The notes: generated by a model not told the origin, from the sequence alone. Shown: positions 18,701 to 27,828, counted from the stretch's first letter. The stretch is 64,000 nucleotides of DNA from Billgrantia aerodenitrificans (GCF_021404405.1 NZ_JABFTV010000003.1:62001-126000), one strand, 5' to 3'. Translations and numbers: made by a program.

Positions 18701-19519
18701 GTAGCGCACTTCGGTGAAGAAGTGGGCGTCCGGGGTACGGGTCTGGGGCACGTTGGAACCCCAGGCGATGATGTAGCCGGAGTTGTACCAGTCGGCCGAT
18801 TCCGGCACGTCGGTCTGCTCGCCCCAGGTCTGCGGGCTGGCCGGCGGCAGGTCGCAGTACCAGTCGTAGAAGCTCATGCACACGCCGCCGATCAGCGACA
18901 GGTAGCGGCTGCCCGCGGCGTAGCTGACCATCGACATGGCCGGGATCGGCGAGAAGCCGATGATGCGGTCGGGGCCGAACTGCTTGGCGGTGTAGACGTT
19001 GGAGGCGGCGATCAGCTCGTTGAGCTCATCCCAGTTGGCACGCACGAAGCCGCCCATGCCGCGGGCGCGCTTGTACTGCTTGGTCTTGGCCGGGTCGGAG
19101 ACGATGGAAGCCCAGGCATCTACCGGGTCGCCGTGCTGCTGCTTGGCCTCGCGCCACAGCTTGAGCAGCGGCTTGCGGATCAGCGGGTACTTGAGGCGGT
19201 TGGCGCTGTACATGTACCAGGAGTAGCTGGCGCCACGCGGGCAGCCCCGCGGCTCATGGTTGGGCAGGTCCGGGCGGGTACGCGGGTAGTCGGTCTGCTG
19301 GGTTTCCCAAGTGACCAGGCCGTTCTTGACGTAGATCTTCCAGCTGCAGGAGCCGGTACAGTTCACGCCGTGGGTGGAACGCACGACCTTGTCGTGCTGC
19401 CAGCGCTGACGATAGCCGTCCTCCCAGCCACGGGACTCCTCGCGGGTCTCGCCATGCTCGTTGGCGAAGGGCTCGCGGGCCTTACGGAAGAAATTCAGCC
19501 GATCTAAGAAGTGACTCAT
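15755..19519 (-). CDS. narG: Respiratory nitrate reductase, alpha subunit (catalytic)
   Basis: The 1254-residue molybdenum enzyme reduces nitrate to nitrite in the cytoplasm. Ligands of the N-terminal FS0 cluster are visible: H50, C54, C58 and C93 (HGVNCTGSCSW; RGCPRG). The likely Mo-ligand Asp is D223 in FYDWYCDLPP. Motifs DVPESADWYNSGYIIAWGSN and GAAMNHWYHMDMNYRG are typical of membrane-bound NarG. There is no twin-arginine signal, as expected for NarG facing inward. A 198-bp gap separates it from the upstream transporter gene and holds NarL-heptamer-like bases (TACCTCC near 19670), but I see no convincing FNR box there. Confidence 0.98.
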   Translation of the reverse strand: MSHFLDRLNFFRKAREPFANEHGETREESRGWEDGYRQRWQHDKVVRSTHGVNCTGSCSWKIYVKNGLVTWETQQTDYPRTRPDLPNHEPRGCPRGASYSWYMYSANRLKYPLIRKPLLKLWREAKQQHGDPVDAWASIVSDPAKTKQYKRARGMGGFVRANWDELNELIAASNVYTAKQFGPDRIIGFSPIPAMSMVSYAAGSRYLSLIGGVCMSFYDWYCDLPPASPQTWGEQTDVPESADWYNSGYIIAWGSNVPQTRTPDAHFFTEVRYKGTKTVSITPDYAEVSKLTDEWLSVKQGTDAALGMAMGHVILKEFHLDKPSAYFTEYVRKYSDMPFLVELEAREDGSFVPGKQLRTSDFDGNMGQDNNPEWKTVAWDELSDSLVVPNGSIGFRWGESEENQGKWNLEERSADGAEIKPLLTLAESHDDVARVAFPYFGGIAHEHFDHVAGNELLFHSLPAKRLKKADGTEILAVTVFDLMCANYGIDRGFGKEGEDDGATSYDQIRPYTPAWQEKITGVPAEQVARIAREFADNADKTQGRSMVIVGAAMNHWYHMDMNYRGLINMLVMCGCIGQSGGGWAHYVGQEKLRPQTGWTPLAFGLDWQRPPRHMNSTSFFYNHSSQWRYEKLEVKEILSPLADPSKYTGSLIDFNVRSERMGWLPSAPQLGTNPLRLAKPAAEAGMSTKDYAVQQLKSGELAFAAEDPDSPQNFPRNLFVWRSNLLGSSGKGHEYMLKYLLGTRNGIQGKDLGEMGGQKPEEVKWHDEAPEGKLDLVVTLDFRMSSTCLYSDVVLPTATWYEKNDLNTSDMHPFIHPLTAATDPAWESRSDWDIYKGIAKAFSEVCVGHLGEETDLVTLPHQHDSPAELAQPEVKDWKKGECEPIPGKTMPALIEVKRNYPETYERFTSVGPLLETIGNGGKGIAWNTESEVELLGKLNYRKSEGPAKGRPKIETAIDAAEMILTLAPETNGAVAVKAWDALSKITGRDHTHLATPKHEEKIRFRDIVAQPRKIISSPTWSGLEDEHVSYNAGYTNVHELIPWRTVSGRQQFYQDHPWMRAFGESLLTYRPPINTKTITGFQMPEDNGNPTKALNWITPHQKWGIHSTYSDNLLMLTLNRGGPVVWMSENDAQEIGIEDNDWIELFNANGAITARAIVSQRVKDGMVMMYHAQERQVNVPGSEVTKTRGGMHNSVTRVCPKPTHMIGGYAQLSYSFNYYGTVGSNRDEFVLIRKMNRIDWLDGEGNDSVQETVK

Positions 19520-19717
19520 GGTCGATCTCCAGGCTTCTTGAAGTGTTGCGTGGCACCCGGGCCACCCCGCCTGCCGTGTCGTGCGACGTGATCCACACGA
19601 CCGCCGGGGCAGGTTCTTGAAGCGAAGTCTGGAGCATCGAAAAGCGGATTACTGCCAGGTTACCTCCATATACACCCCGTCTACCCACAAGGTGATAGAC
19701 CGCTCGGTGAAAGGTGG

Positions 19718-21001
19718 TTAGTCCGCCTGGGCACGCACTCCCTCCCACAGCATCAGCAGCATGCACACTGCCAGCGCGGCGTAGAGGAACATGAAGCCGG
19801 CGGTGCGCACGCCGATCCACTCGTTGCCGAGCACGAACATCAGCGGCAGCACGGCGGCGAACAGCCCGCCCAGGGCCAGCGCCAGCCCGCCCGAGCGCAC
19901 CATGTCGTCACCGTATTCGCGGTGCAGCAGGCACATCAGGCTGCCCTTGCCGATGCCCATGGCCAGCCCCATCACCGCAAGCAGCGCGGTGAAGCCGTAA
20001 AGCGGCATGGAGAAAACGAGCGTGAGGTCGCCATGCACGCCATGGATCTGCATGGTGAAGTCGGGATAGGAGAGCAGGAACAGGCACACCATGACGCAGG
20101 CGCTGACCCACCAGCGCAAATCGCGGAAATCGCGCCGGTCGGCCAAGGCGCCACCGACGATCTGACCCACCCCGCCAGGCAGGGTGAAGGCCAGCGCCCA
20201 CAGCGCGGCCAGCTTGAGCGAAAGCTGATACTGCGCCGCCAGATAGCCCGGCAACCACAGCGCCAGCGCCACGAAGGCGCCGTAGAAGAAGCTGTAGTAG
20301 AGCGCCAGACGGCACACCGCAGGCGGCGGCAGCCAGCACCGGCGCACCCGAACGTACTCGGGCGAGGGTTCGAGATCATCGAGTGCTTCGACCGACAGGG
20401 AGACCTTCCTCGGCGCATCCTCGGCGAACACCCACAACAGCAGTGCCACCAGCAGCACCGGCAGCAGGTAGAGCTTGGGCGCCATGGGCCAGCCGTAGGC
20501 CTGGCTGATCAGGGGCAACAGGAAGTAGGTCAGCCCCGCCCCCAGCATGCCGGCGCCGTAGAGCCCCAGCGCTAGCCCGGCATGACGCCGCGGGCACAGC
20601 GCCGCCACGTAGACCAGGCCGGCAGCCAGCGAGCCGGCCCCCAGCCCCAGCCCGGCACCGGCCAGCAGAAACTCCAGGTAAGCGTCGGAGTGGGCAATCG
20701 CCCACAGGAAGGGACAGATCAGCAGCAGACAGCCGATCATCACCCGCCGCCCGCCGAGGCGATGCGCCAGCACCGCCATGGGCAGCGCCGCCAGCGCACC
20801 GGTGAACATCGGCATGGCCAGCAGCAGGGCAAACTGTACTTCGCCGAAGTGCAGCACGCGCTTCAGCTCGACGCCCAGCACGGCGAAGATGGTCCAACTG
20901 GCGAACACCAGCGCGAAGGCCAGCGGCGACAACAGCACGACCACCAGCGAACGGTAGTCGACCTGCGCGCCCAGCGGCGGGGCTTTTACGGCAGGCTGCA
21001 T
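19718..21001 (-). CDS. NarK-type MFS transporter upstream of narG
   Basis: The 427-residue protein has about 12 hydrophobic segments and belongs to the nitrate/nitrite porter branch of the MFS. Recognisable pieces are ASWTIFAVLGVELKRVLHFG in the first helix and GKGSLMCLLHREYGDDM in the C-terminal half. It most likely imports nitrate or exports nitrite for the downstream narGHJI, from which it is 198 bp away. It is clearly distinct from the two other NarK-type proteins in the window. The promoter region is shared with divergent narX. Confidence 0.85.
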   Translation of the reverse strand: MQPAVKAPPLGAQVDYRSLVVVLLSPLAFALVFASWTIFAVLGVELKRVLHFGEVQFALLLAMPMFTGALAALPMAVLAHRLGGRRVMIGCLLLICPFLWAIAHSDAYLEFLLAGAGLGLGAGSLAAGLVYVAALCPRRHAGLALGLYGAGMLGAGLTYFLLPLISQAYGWPMAPKLYLLPVLLVALLLWVFAEDAPRKVSLSVEALDDLEPSPEYVRVRRCWLPPPAVCRLALYYSFFYGAFVALALWLPGYLAAQYQLSLKLAALWALAFTLPGGVGQIVGGALADRRDFRDLRWWVSACVMVCLFLLSYPDFTMQIHGVHGDLTLVFSMPLYGFTALLAVMGLAMGIGKGSLMCLLHREYGDDMVRSGGLALALGGLFAAVLPLMFVLGNEWIGVRTAGFMFLYAALAVCMLLMLWEGVRAQAD

Positions 21002-21075
21002 GAACGGTTTGTCTCATGGGGTGGTCGAAGAGATTCTCGTTTCCGTCCCCTGTCAGGTCAAAAGGGCAAGCGAGG

Positions 21076-21082
21076 TACCTCT
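21076..21082 (+). promoter_or_regulatory. NarL-type heptamer in the narK/narX divergent promoter region
   Basis: TACCTCT fits the NarL consensus TACYYMT and lies inside the palindrome GAGGTACCTC, in the 156-bp gap between the divergent transporter and narX genes. A single heptamer is weak evidence by itself; the neighbouring narXL genes make it plausible. Confidence 0.4.
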
Positions 21083-21157
21083 TTGGTGGCAGAACACCGT
21101 ATCGACAGGTAGGATGCGCCGCCAGCTCTTGGGGTTTAATGTCGCTGAGGAGTTATA

Positions 21158-23092
21158 GTGTCGACATGCCCCGCGCCTTTGTGGAGACGCCCGCCGTCAA
21201 TGAAACTGCTGCAACGTTCCCTCGTGGCCCGTATCGTCGCTTCGCTGCTGGCGATCAGCGCCATGGCCCTTATCAGCATCGTGGTGACCATGGCCGTGGC
21301 CGGTGGCAGCCGGGGCGACGCCGCGGCGATCAACGTCGCCGGCTCGCTGCGCATGAATACCTACCAGATCGTGGCCGCGCTGCAGCGTTACGAACGCGTT
21401 CCCTCGCTGGAGCATCGGGCCGAGGTGCACGTACTCAAGCGGCGCTTCGAGGAGCGCCTGGCCAGCGACGAGCTGACTGGGGCGATTCCGGTTTCCGAAG
21501 CCCATGAGCTGCGTCGCCAATATCGCCTGATACTCGGCCGCTGGCACAACGAACTGGCCCCCCAGGTGAGCGAGGCGGTGGCCAGCCAGTACGTGCGCAT
21601 CGAGCCGCTCAACCGCACCCTGGACGGCCTGGTGGGCGACATCGACACCATGGTCAAGCAGCTCGAGCAGAACACGGAAGCCAAGATCCGCCTGCTCAGT
21701 GCGCTGCAGATCCTGTTCCTGGGCCTGACGGCGGTGGTCGTGGCCATCGCGCTCTACGACATTCGCCACAACTTGGTGGCGCCGCTGCGCCAGCTGATGG
21801 TGCTGGCCCGCGAGGCCGCGCGGCGCAACTTTTCGCTGCGTACCCAGCTCAAGGGCAGCGATGAACTGGCCATGCTCGGCAAGACCTTCGACACCATGTC
21901 CGAGGAGCTGGGCACCAGCTATGCCGAACTCGAGGACAGGGTCAAACGCAAGACCCGGGAGCTCGAGCGCAGCAGCCAGGTGATGCAGGTGCTCCACGAC
22001 GGCAGCCGCTCGCTCTACGGCGGCGGCAACGACCTGTGTACCAGCGCTGCGCCCATGCTGCGCCGGGTGGCGGAGCTGCTCGACATCGGCCCCATCCGGC
22101 TGTCGCTCAACGACCCCCACGACGACCGCCAGATTCCCGTTCTTGCCACACACGCCGCGCGACGTCCGGACTTCTGCCGCGACCACGACTGCCACGCCTG
22201 CCTGATCTCCCCGCACCCTATGCGTCTATCCGATACCGAAGAGGGCGACTGCGTGCTGCTGCCGGTGAGCGTGGGCGACGAGATGCTCGGCACCCTGGAA
22301 GTCTGGCACCCCAAGGACGAGCGCCTCTCCGACGGCGTGCGGCGACTGCTCAACGCCCTGGCCGACCAGCTGGCCACGGCGGTGTATCTGCAGCGGCGTA
22401 TCGAAGAGGAGCAGCAGGTCTCGCTGATGAGCGAGCGCACCATCATCGCCCGCGAGCTGCACGACTCCCTGGCCCAGTCGCTCTCCTACCTCAAGATGCA
22501 GGTGGCGCGGCTGGAGCGCATGCAGGCCAAGGACGCCCCCAAGGAGATGCAGGCGGCGGTGTTCGACGAGCTGCGCACCGGCCTCAACAGCGCCTATCGT
22601 CAGCTGCGTGAGCTGCTCACCACCTTCCGCCTCAAGCTGGAGGGGCCCGGCCTGCAGTCGGCGCTGCAGCAAACCACCGAAGAGTTCGCCGAGCGCATGG
22701 GCGCCCCGGTGGAGCTGCACTTCGACGTGCCGCCGCATTTGCTCAACCCCAATGAAGAAATTCACCTGCTGCAGATCGCCCGCGAGGCGCTGAGCAACAC
22801 GCACAAGCACGCCCAGGCGCACTGGGCCGCCGTCACGGTGAAATTCCATGAAGCGCGTATCCTGCTGCGCATCGAGGACGACGGCGTGGGCCTCGAGAAC
22901 GACGACTCGCCGCCCATGCACTACGGGCTGATCATCATGCGCGACCGCGCCCACACCCTGAGCGGGGAGCTCAAGCTCTCCAATCGCACCGAGGGCGGCA
23001 CCTGCGTGGAAGTGGTCTTCACGCCCCAGACGGCGCGACTGATCACCCGCCAGCAAGCCATCGAACCCACCCTTCACGACCAAGGAAACTGA
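21158..23092 (+). CDS. narX: Nitrate/nitrite sensor histidine kinase
   Basis: The 644-residue kinase has an N-terminal membrane helix, then the periplasmic P-box ([16 protein letters not shown]) that binds nitrate, a second membrane helix (about 180-200), a HAMP domain and a central Cys cluster ([14 protein letters not shown]). The C-terminal HisKA_3 domain has its phospho-His in [18 protein letters not shown], and an ATPase domain follows ([10 protein letters not shown]). The GTG start has GAGGAG five bases upstream; an ATG 42 bases in (21200) is an alternative that would drop 14 residues. It forms an operon with narL, 5 bp apart, and phosphorylates NarL when nitrate is present. Confidence 0.94.
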   Translation: MSTCPAPLWRRPPSMKLLQRSLVARIVASLLAISAMALISIVVTMAVAGGSRGDAAAINVAGSLRMNTYQIVAALQRYERVPSLEHRAEVHVLKRRFEERLASDELTGAIPVSEAHELRRQYRLILGRWHNELAPQVSEAVASQYVRIEPLNRTLDGLVGDIDTMVKQLEQNTEAKIRLLSALQILFLGLTAVVVAIALYDIRHNLVAPLRQLMVLAREAARRNFSLRTQLKGSDELAMLGKTFDTMSEELGTSYAELEDRVKRKTRELERSSQVMQVLHDGSRSLYGGGNDLCTSAAPMLRRVAELLDIGPIRLSLNDPHDDRQIPVLATHAARRPDFCRDHDCHACLISPHPMRLSDTEEGDCVLLPVSVGDEMLGTLEVWHPKDERLSDGVRRLLNALADQLATAVYLQRRIEEEQQVSLMSERTIIARELHDSLAQSLSYLKMQVARLERMQAKDAPKEMQAAVFDELRTGLNSAYRQLRELLTTFRLKLEGPGLQSALQQTTEEFAERMGAPVELHFDVPPHLLNPNEEIHLLQIAREALSNTHKHAQAHWAAVTVKFHEARILLRIEDDGVGLENDDSPPMHYGLIIMRDRAHTLSGELKLSNRTEGGTCVEVVFTPQTARLITRQQAIEPTLHDQGN

Positions 23093-23097
23093 GACCC

Positions 23098-23763
23098 ATG
23101 GGCCAGTCAGTCAACGAGACCCCCGCCAGTATCCTGATCATCGACGACCATCCGCTGCTGCGTCGCGGCGTGGCTCAGCTGCTGGAGCTTGAAGAAGACC
23201 TCGAACTGGTCGGCGACGCCGGCGAACCGCAGCAGGGCGTACGCATGGCCGCCGAGCTCGACCCCGACATGATCCTGCTCGATCTCAACATGCCGGGCAT
23301 GGACGGCATCCAGACGCTGAAGGCGCTGCGCGACTCGGGCTATGCCGGACGCATCGTCATGTTCACCGTCTCCGATCACGAGGAGGACCTGGTGGCGGCC
23401 CTGCGCGGCGGCGCCGACGGCTACCTGCTGAAGGACATGGAGCCCGAGGAGATGGTGCGTCAGCTGCGCCAGGCGGCACTGGGTCGCATGGTGGTGAGCG
23501 AGAGCCTCACCGCCCTGCTGGCCGAGGCGCTGCGCAACCAGCGCTCAGCCCCGGCCACGCCGGACATCCACAGCCTGACCCAGCGCGAGCGCGAGATCCT
23601 GCGCGAGCTGGCCGGCGGTCTCTCGAACAAGCTGATTGCACGCAAGCTCGACATCTCCGAGGGCACGGTGAAGGTCCACGTGAAGCACCTGCTGAAGAAG
23701 CTCAATCTGCGCTCGCGGGTAGAAGCTGCGGTGTGGGCCGTGCAGGAAGGCATCGATAGGTAG
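23098..23763 (+). CDS. narL: Nitrate/nitrite response regulator
   Basis: The 221-residue protein has a receiver domain with acidic residues D16 and D17, the phosphoacceptor D62 ([12 protein letters not shown]) and the switch Lys ([10 protein letters not shown]), followed by a LuxR-type helix-turn-helix ([20 protein letters not shown] then [14 protein letters not shown]). It should bind TACYYMT heptamers, which are present as a 7-2-7 pair before narK2 just downstream. It is followed by a strong terminator. Confidence 0.95.
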   Translation: MGQSVNETPASILIIDDHPLLRRGVAQLLELEEDLELVGDAGEPQQGVRMAAELDPDMILLDLNMPGMDGIQTLKALRDSGYAGRIVMFTVSDHEEDLVAALRGGADGYLLKDMEPEEMVRQLRQAALGRMVVSESLTALLAEALRNQRSAPATPDIHSLTQREREILRELAGGLSNKLIARKLDISEGTVKVHVKHLLKKLNLRSRVEAAVWAVQEGIDR

Positions 23764-23812
23764 AAAGCTGGGGAATACCCCCGGTTCTGTGTGGATACCT
23801 CCAAAGACTTCC

Positions 23813-23835
23813 AGGCGCCGACAAGGCGCCTTTTT
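23813..23835 (+). terminator. Rho-independent terminator after narL
   Basis: Stem AGGCGCC / GGCGCCT with a 5-base loop, directly followed by TTTT. It separates narXL from the narK2 promoter. Confidence 0.88.
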
Positions 23836-23884
23836 CTTGCCCCGGCGCTTTTCTCTTCGTCAACAAAACAACGACTTAGCCAAA

Positions 23885-23909
23885 TACCCCTGCTACCTCT
23901 CAAGAGGTA
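23885..23909 (+). promoter_or_regulatory. NarL binding region: heptamer plus 7-2-7 inverted pair
   Basis: TACCCCT at 23885-23891 and the perfect inverted pair TACCTCT-CA-AGAGGTA at 23894-23909 all fit the NarL heptamer consensus TACYYMT. The pair lies about 80 bases upstream of the FNR-type box of narK2, much like the layout of E. coli narK. Confidence 0.8.
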
Positions 23910-23987
23910 TTTCCCTGATTTTTCGGCATTTTCGGCCGGTTTCGCCGCCCTTTTCCCGGGCGTATCTTTGCCTCAACCGAACCTGAA

Positions 23988-24001
23988 TTGATCCCGGTCA
24001 G
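23988..24001 (+). promoter_or_regulatory. FNR/ANR-type box before narK2
   Basis: TTGAT-CCCG-GTCAG matches TTGAT-N4-ATCAA at 8 of 10 bases, or 9 of 10 if the right half is scored as RTCAA. It lies about 50 bases before the narK2 ATG. Confidence 0.65.
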
Positions 24002-24049
24002 GACGGATGTCGCAAGGCGGGATCAGTGGAAACTCAAGGGGAAAACGTC

Positions 24050-25681
24050 ATGGCTAAATCGAGCGCCGATATCGGCAAGCTCGGTGCCGGCAGACCGAAA
24101 AATGCCGACATCGAGCACTGGGATATCGAAAACGAACAGTTCTGGGAGCAGGAGGGCAAACGCGTCGCCTCCCGCAACCTGTGGATCTCCATCCCCAGCC
24201 TGCTGATGGGCTTCGCGGTGTGGATGATGTGGGGCATGATCACCACCCAGATGCAGAACCTGGGCTTCCCCTTCGCCGTCGATCAGCTCTTCATGCTGAC
24301 CGCCATCGCCGGCCTCTCCGGGGCCACCCTGCGCATTCCCGCCTCGTTCATGATCCGTATCGCCGGCGGGCGCAATGCCGTGTTCTTCACCACCGCGCTG
24401 CTGATGATCCCCGCCTTCGGCACCGGCGCCGCGCTGATGAACCCCGACACGCCGTTCTGGGTGTTCCAGGTCCTGGCGCTGCTCTCGGGCATCGGCGGCG
24501 GAAACTTCGCCGCCTCGATGAGCAACATCTCCACCTTCTTCCCCAAGAAGAAGCAGGGCTACGCTCTGGGCATGAACGCCGGCCTGGGCAACTTCGGCGT
24601 CACCACCATGCAGATCCTGATCCCGCTGGTGATGACCGTGGGCATCTTCGGCGCCATTGCCGGTGGCTCCATGGAGCTGCAGAGCGCCAGCGGCACGCTG
24701 ATCGGCCGCATCGAGGCGGGCACGCCGACCTGGATCCAGAACGCCGGCTTCATCTGGCTGGTGTTCCTGGTGCCGCTGGCCTTCCTCGGCTGGTTCGGCA
24801 TGAACAACCTGCGTCCCATCACGCCCAACCCGGGCACGCCGATGCAGGCCTTCGGCAAGATCCTCGGCCTCTACGGCGTGGGCGTCATCGCCACCGTGGT
24901 GGGTATCGTCACCCTGCAGTGGTTGGGCATGTGGGTCGCCCTGCCGGTCACCATCCTGCTGACCCTGGGGCTGATGCGCCTGATCCCCGGTGAGATCAAG
25001 CCCAACATCCAGAAGCAGTTCGCCATCTTCTCGAACAAGCACACCTGGTCGATGACGGTGCTCTACATCCTGACCTTCGGCTCGTTCATCGGCTTCTCCG
25101 CCGCGCTGCCGCTGTCGATCAACGTCATCTTCGGCAACATGATGGAAGTGGCCGCCGACGGCAGCGTGACCCGCGTGGTCAACCCCAACGGCCCCAGCGC
25201 CCTGACCTGGGCCTGGATCGGGCCCTTCGTTGGCGCCCTGATCCGCCCCTTCGGCGGCTGGGTCTCCGACAAGGTGGGCGGCTCCATCGTCACCCAGGTG
25301 ATCTCGGTGGTCATGGTGGTGGCCTCGGCGGTGACCGGCTACGTGATGATGCTGGCCTACAACTCCACCGACCCCAACAGCTACTTCGCCCTGTTCATGC
25401 TGCTGTTCGTGATCCTGTTCGCTGCCAGCGGCATCGGCAACGGCTCCACCTTCCGCAGCATCGGCGTGATCTTCAACGCCCAGCAGAAGGGCCCGGTACT
25501 GGGCTGGACCTCCGCCGTGGCCGCCTACGGCGCCTTCATCGCCCCGGTGGTGATGGGTGGCCAGATCCGTGCCGGCACCCCCGAGCTCGCCATGTACGGC
25601 TTCGCGATCTTCTACGCGGTGTGCCTGCTGATCAACTGGTGGTTCTACCTGCGCCCCGGCGCCGAGATCAAGAATCCCTGA
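24050..25681 (+). CDS. narK: NarK2-like nitrate/nitrite transporter
   Basis: The 543-residue protein resembles E. coli NarK: a hydrophilic N-terminus with HWDIENEQFWEQEGKRVASR, then NLWISIPSLLMGFAVWMMWG and the nitrate signature GNFAASMSNISTFFPKKKQG. A second signature lies in the C-half (FAASGIGNGSTF). About 12 helices are expected, with extra loop sequence making it longer than E. coli NarK. The start at 24050 has AGGGGA at good spacing; an in-frame ATG at 24026 is weaker. It probably exchanges nitrate for nitrite across the membrane. NarL and FNR-type sites precede it. Confidence 0.92.
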   Translation: MAKSSADIGKLGAGRPKNADIEHWDIENEQFWEQEGKRVASRNLWISIPSLLMGFAVWMMWGMITTQMQNLGFPFAVDQLFMLTAIAGLSGATLRIPASFMIRIAGGRNAVFFTTALLMIPAFGTGAALMNPDTPFWVFQVLALLSGIGGGNFAASMSNISTFFPKKKQGYALGMNAGLGNFGVTTMQILIPLVMTVGIFGAIAGGSMELQSASGTLIGRIEAGTPTWIQNAGFIWLVFLVPLAFLGWFGMNNLRPITPNPGTPMQAFGKILGLYGVGVIATVVGIVTLQWLGMWVALPVTILLTLGLMRLIPGEIKPNIQKQFAIFSNKHTWSMTVLYILTFGSFIGFSAALPLSINVIFGNMMEVAADGSVTRVVNPNGPSALTWAWIGPFVGALIRPFGGWVSDKVGGSIVTQVISVVMVVASAVTGYVMMLAYNSTDPNSYFALFMLLFVILFAASGIGNGSTFRSIGVIFNAQQKGPVLGWTSAVAAYGAFIAPVVMGGQIRAGTPELAMYGFAIFYAVCLLINWWFYLRPGAEIKNP

Positions 25682-25691
25682 AATGCCGTCC

Positions 25692-25716
25692 GTGCTCCGG
25701 CTGCACGCCGGAGCAC
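25692..25716 (+). terminator. Intercistronic hairpin between narK2 and usp
   Basis: Stem GTGCTCCGGC / GCCGGAGCAC, loop TGCAC, with no T run. It probably stabilises or partly attenuates the transcript rather than fully ending it. Confidence 0.6.
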
Positions 25717-25749
25717 ACCCCTTACCCTTGCCTTCTTCGGAGGGATGTC

Positions 25750-26208
25750 ATGAAAGTCATGATCGCTTATGACGGCTCACGCAACGCCAAGCTGGCCCTG
25801 GCGCAGACCGTCAGCCTGTTTCGCTGCAACGCCCCCACGCTGATCCTGGTCGGCGTGGCGGAGAACCCCGGCGACGCCACCGACGCCAACGAGGAGCTGT
25901 TCCAGCAGGAGTATGAGGAGCTCAAGGCCGCGCTCAAGGAGGGCGCCGACTTCGCCCATCAGGAGGGCTTCGAGGTCGACTGGGTACTGGCCGAAGGCGA
26001 CGCCCGCAAGATGCTGCTGCAAGCCACCAAGAAGCATACCCCCGACATGCTGGTCATCGCCCGCCACAGCAGCAAGCCCGACGGCGGCATCATCGCCCAG
26101 TCGTTGAGCTACTTCGTCGACGAACTCGATTACATGACCTTCGGCAAGGTCAGCTCGTTTCTCGCCCGGCGCGTCGAATGTCCGCTCTTGATTCTGCCAA
26201 GCCCGTGA
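25750..26208 (+). CDS. Universal stress protein (UspA family)
   Basis: The 152-residue single-domain Usp starts MKVMIAYDGSRNAKLALAQT. The ATP-binding loop region is less canonical: the expected G-x2-G-x9-GS/T is not clear near VIARHSSKPDGGI. The start has GGAGGG 5 bases before it. It lies between two narK-type genes in the same direction; usp genes near nar and anr genes are known from pseudomonads, where some aid anaerobic survival. A role here under nitrate respiration is inference. Confidence 0.88.
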   Translation: MKVMIAYDGSRNAKLALAQTVSLFRCNAPTLILVGVAENPGDATDANEELFQQEYEELKAALKEGADFAHQEGFEVDWVLAEGDARKMLLQATKKHTPDMLVIARHSSKPDGGIIAQSLSYFVDELDYMTFGKVSSFLARRVECPLLILPSP

Positions 26209-26262
26209 CGGCGATCCCGTCATGCGTGGCTAATTTCGCTTTCACTTCAGGATGATACGACC

Positions 26263-27768
26263 ATGAAAGTGTCTTCCATCTTCAAGTTTCGCAGTCCGGA
26301 GATCAGAGCTCTTCACCTGACCTGGATCGCCTTCTTCATCACCTTCTACGTCTGGTTCAACATGGCGCCCTTGGCATCGAGCATGCTCAAGAGCGTCGAC
26401 TGGCTGACCCGCGACGACATCCGCCTGTTCGCCATCGTCAACGTGGCGCTGACCATCCCGGCACGTATCATCGTCGGCATGGCGCTGGACCGCTTCGGCC
26501 CGCGCCGGGTGTTCTCGGTGCTGATGGTCTCCATGGCCGTTCCGGCACTCGTGTTCGCCTTCGGCAACACCATGTCGCAGTTGCTGATCTCGCGCCTGGT
26601 GCTCAGCTCCATCGGCGCCAGCTTCGTGGTCGGTATCCACATGACCGCGCTGTGGTTCAAGCCCAAGGACATCGGCTTCGCCGAAGGCTTCTACGCCGGC
26701 TGGGGCAACTTCGGTTCCGCCGTGGCCGCCATGACGTTGCCCACCATCGCCCTGACCATGTTCGGCGGTGCCGACGGCTGGCGCTACGCCATCGGCATGA
26801 GCGCCATCGTGATGGCCGCCTACGGCGTGTTCTACTGGTTCGCCATCACCGACGGCCCCGACGCCCGCGCCCACCGCAAGCCGCGCAAGGCGCTGGCCAT
26901 GGAAGTGAGCTCCTGGCGCGACATGGTCCTGCTGATCCTGTGGACCATCCCGCTGGTGGGCTGTCTGGCCATCCTGGTATGGCGCATCGAGGGCATGGGC
27001 TACCTCTCCTCCACCGGCGCGCTGATCTGCTACGCGGTGATCGCCGCCGTGGTGGTCTATCAGATCGTGCAGATCCTGCGGGTCAACATCCCGATCCTCA
27101 AGAAGGGCGTACCGGAGGACGACAAGTACTCCTTCGGCAGCGTGGCGGCCCTCAACAGCACCTACTTCGCCAATTTCGGCGCCGAGCTGGCGGTGGTTTC
27201 CATGCTGCCGATGTTCTTCGAGGAGACCTGGGGGTTGACCGCCGCCGCGGCGGGCATGATCGCCGCCTCGTTCGCCTTCGTGAACCTGGTGGCACGCCCC
27301 ATGGGCGGCCTGGTGTCCGACCGCATGGGCAACCGCCGCTTCGTCATGCTCAGCTACATGTTCGGCATCGGTATCGGCTTCGTGCTGATGGCCCTGCTCA
27401 ACTCCAACTGGCCGCTGATCATCGCCATCGCCATCACCATCTTCACCTCCTTCTTCGTGCAGGGGGCGGAGGGCGCCACCTTCGGCATCATCCCCTCGAT
27501 CAAGCGCCGCATCACCGGCCAGATCTCGGGCATGGCCGGCGCCTACGGCAACGTGGGAGCGGTGGTCTACCTGACCATCTTCACCTTCGTCACCCCGACC
27601 CAGTTCTTCTACATCATCGCCGGCGGCGCCTTCCTCAGCTGGCTGATCTGTCTGATCTGGCTGAAGGAGCCGGAAGGCGCGTTCGACGAGGAGTACTACG
27701 TCTCCTCGGTGGACCGCATGATCGAAGAGCAGGAACTGGCCGCGGCACAGGCGCAAGGCAAGTCATGA
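26263..27768 (+). CDS. NarK1-like nitrate transporter
   Basis: The 501-residue MFS protein of the nitrate/nitrite porter family starts MKVSSIFKFRSPEIRALHLT, with IRALHLTWIAFFITFYVWFN as the conserved first helix and AEGFYAGWGNFGSAVAAMTL and SGMAGAYGNVGAVVYLT as the paired nitrate signature regions. About 12 helices. Compared with the narK2 product it has a short N-terminus, like NarK1/NasA proton-nitrate symporters, and may work with it as importer and exchanger. A terminator follows. Confidence 0.9.
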   Translation: MKVSSIFKFRSPEIRALHLTWIAFFITFYVWFNMAPLASSMLKSVDWLTRDDIRLFAIVNVALTIPARIIVGMALDRFGPRRVFSVLMVSMAVPALVFAFGNTMSQLLISRLVLSSIGASFVVGIHMTALWFKPKDIGFAEGFYAGWGNFGSAVAAMTLPTIALTMFGGADGWRYAIGMSAIVMAAYGVFYWFAITDGPDARAHRKPRKALAMEVSSWRDMVLLILWTIPLVGCLAILVWRIEGMGYLSSTGALICYAVIAAVVVYQIVQILRVNIPILKKGVPEDDKYSFGSVAALNSTYFANFGAELAVVSMLPMFFEETWGLTAAAAGMIAASFAFVNLVARPMGGLVSDRMGNRRFVMLSYMFGIGIGFVLMALLNSNWPLIIAIAITIFTSFFVQGAEGATFGIIPSIKRRITGQISGMAGAYGNVGAVVYLTIFTFVTPTQFFYIIAGGAFLSWLICLIWLKEPEGAFDEEYYVSSVDRMIEEQELAAAQAQGKS

Positions 27769-27801
27769 GGGTGGGTTGAATCGACCCTAAGGCTCACCAA
27801 G

Positions 27802-27828
27802 GCGGCGACTTCGGTCGCCGCATTTATT
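27802..27828 (+). terminator. Terminator after the narK1-like gene
   Basis: Stem GCGGCGAC / GTCGCCGC with a TTCG tetraloop, followed by ATTTATT. Confidence 0.8.

Noticed and set aside
15908..19507. 1199-codon open frame on the plus strand opposite narG
   Set aside because: It is antisense to narG in a GC-rich genome where complementary frames stay open; its His/Val/Gly/Leu-rich translation has no domain pattern and no ribosome site.
19520..19717. FNR box before narG
   Set aside because: I searched both strands for TTGAY-N4-RTCAA; only weak half-matches such as GTGAT-CCAC-ACGAC were found.
21200..23092. narX starting at the ATG at 21200
   Set aside because: The GTG at 21158 has GAGGAG at five bases, a better ribosome site; the shorter form remains possible.
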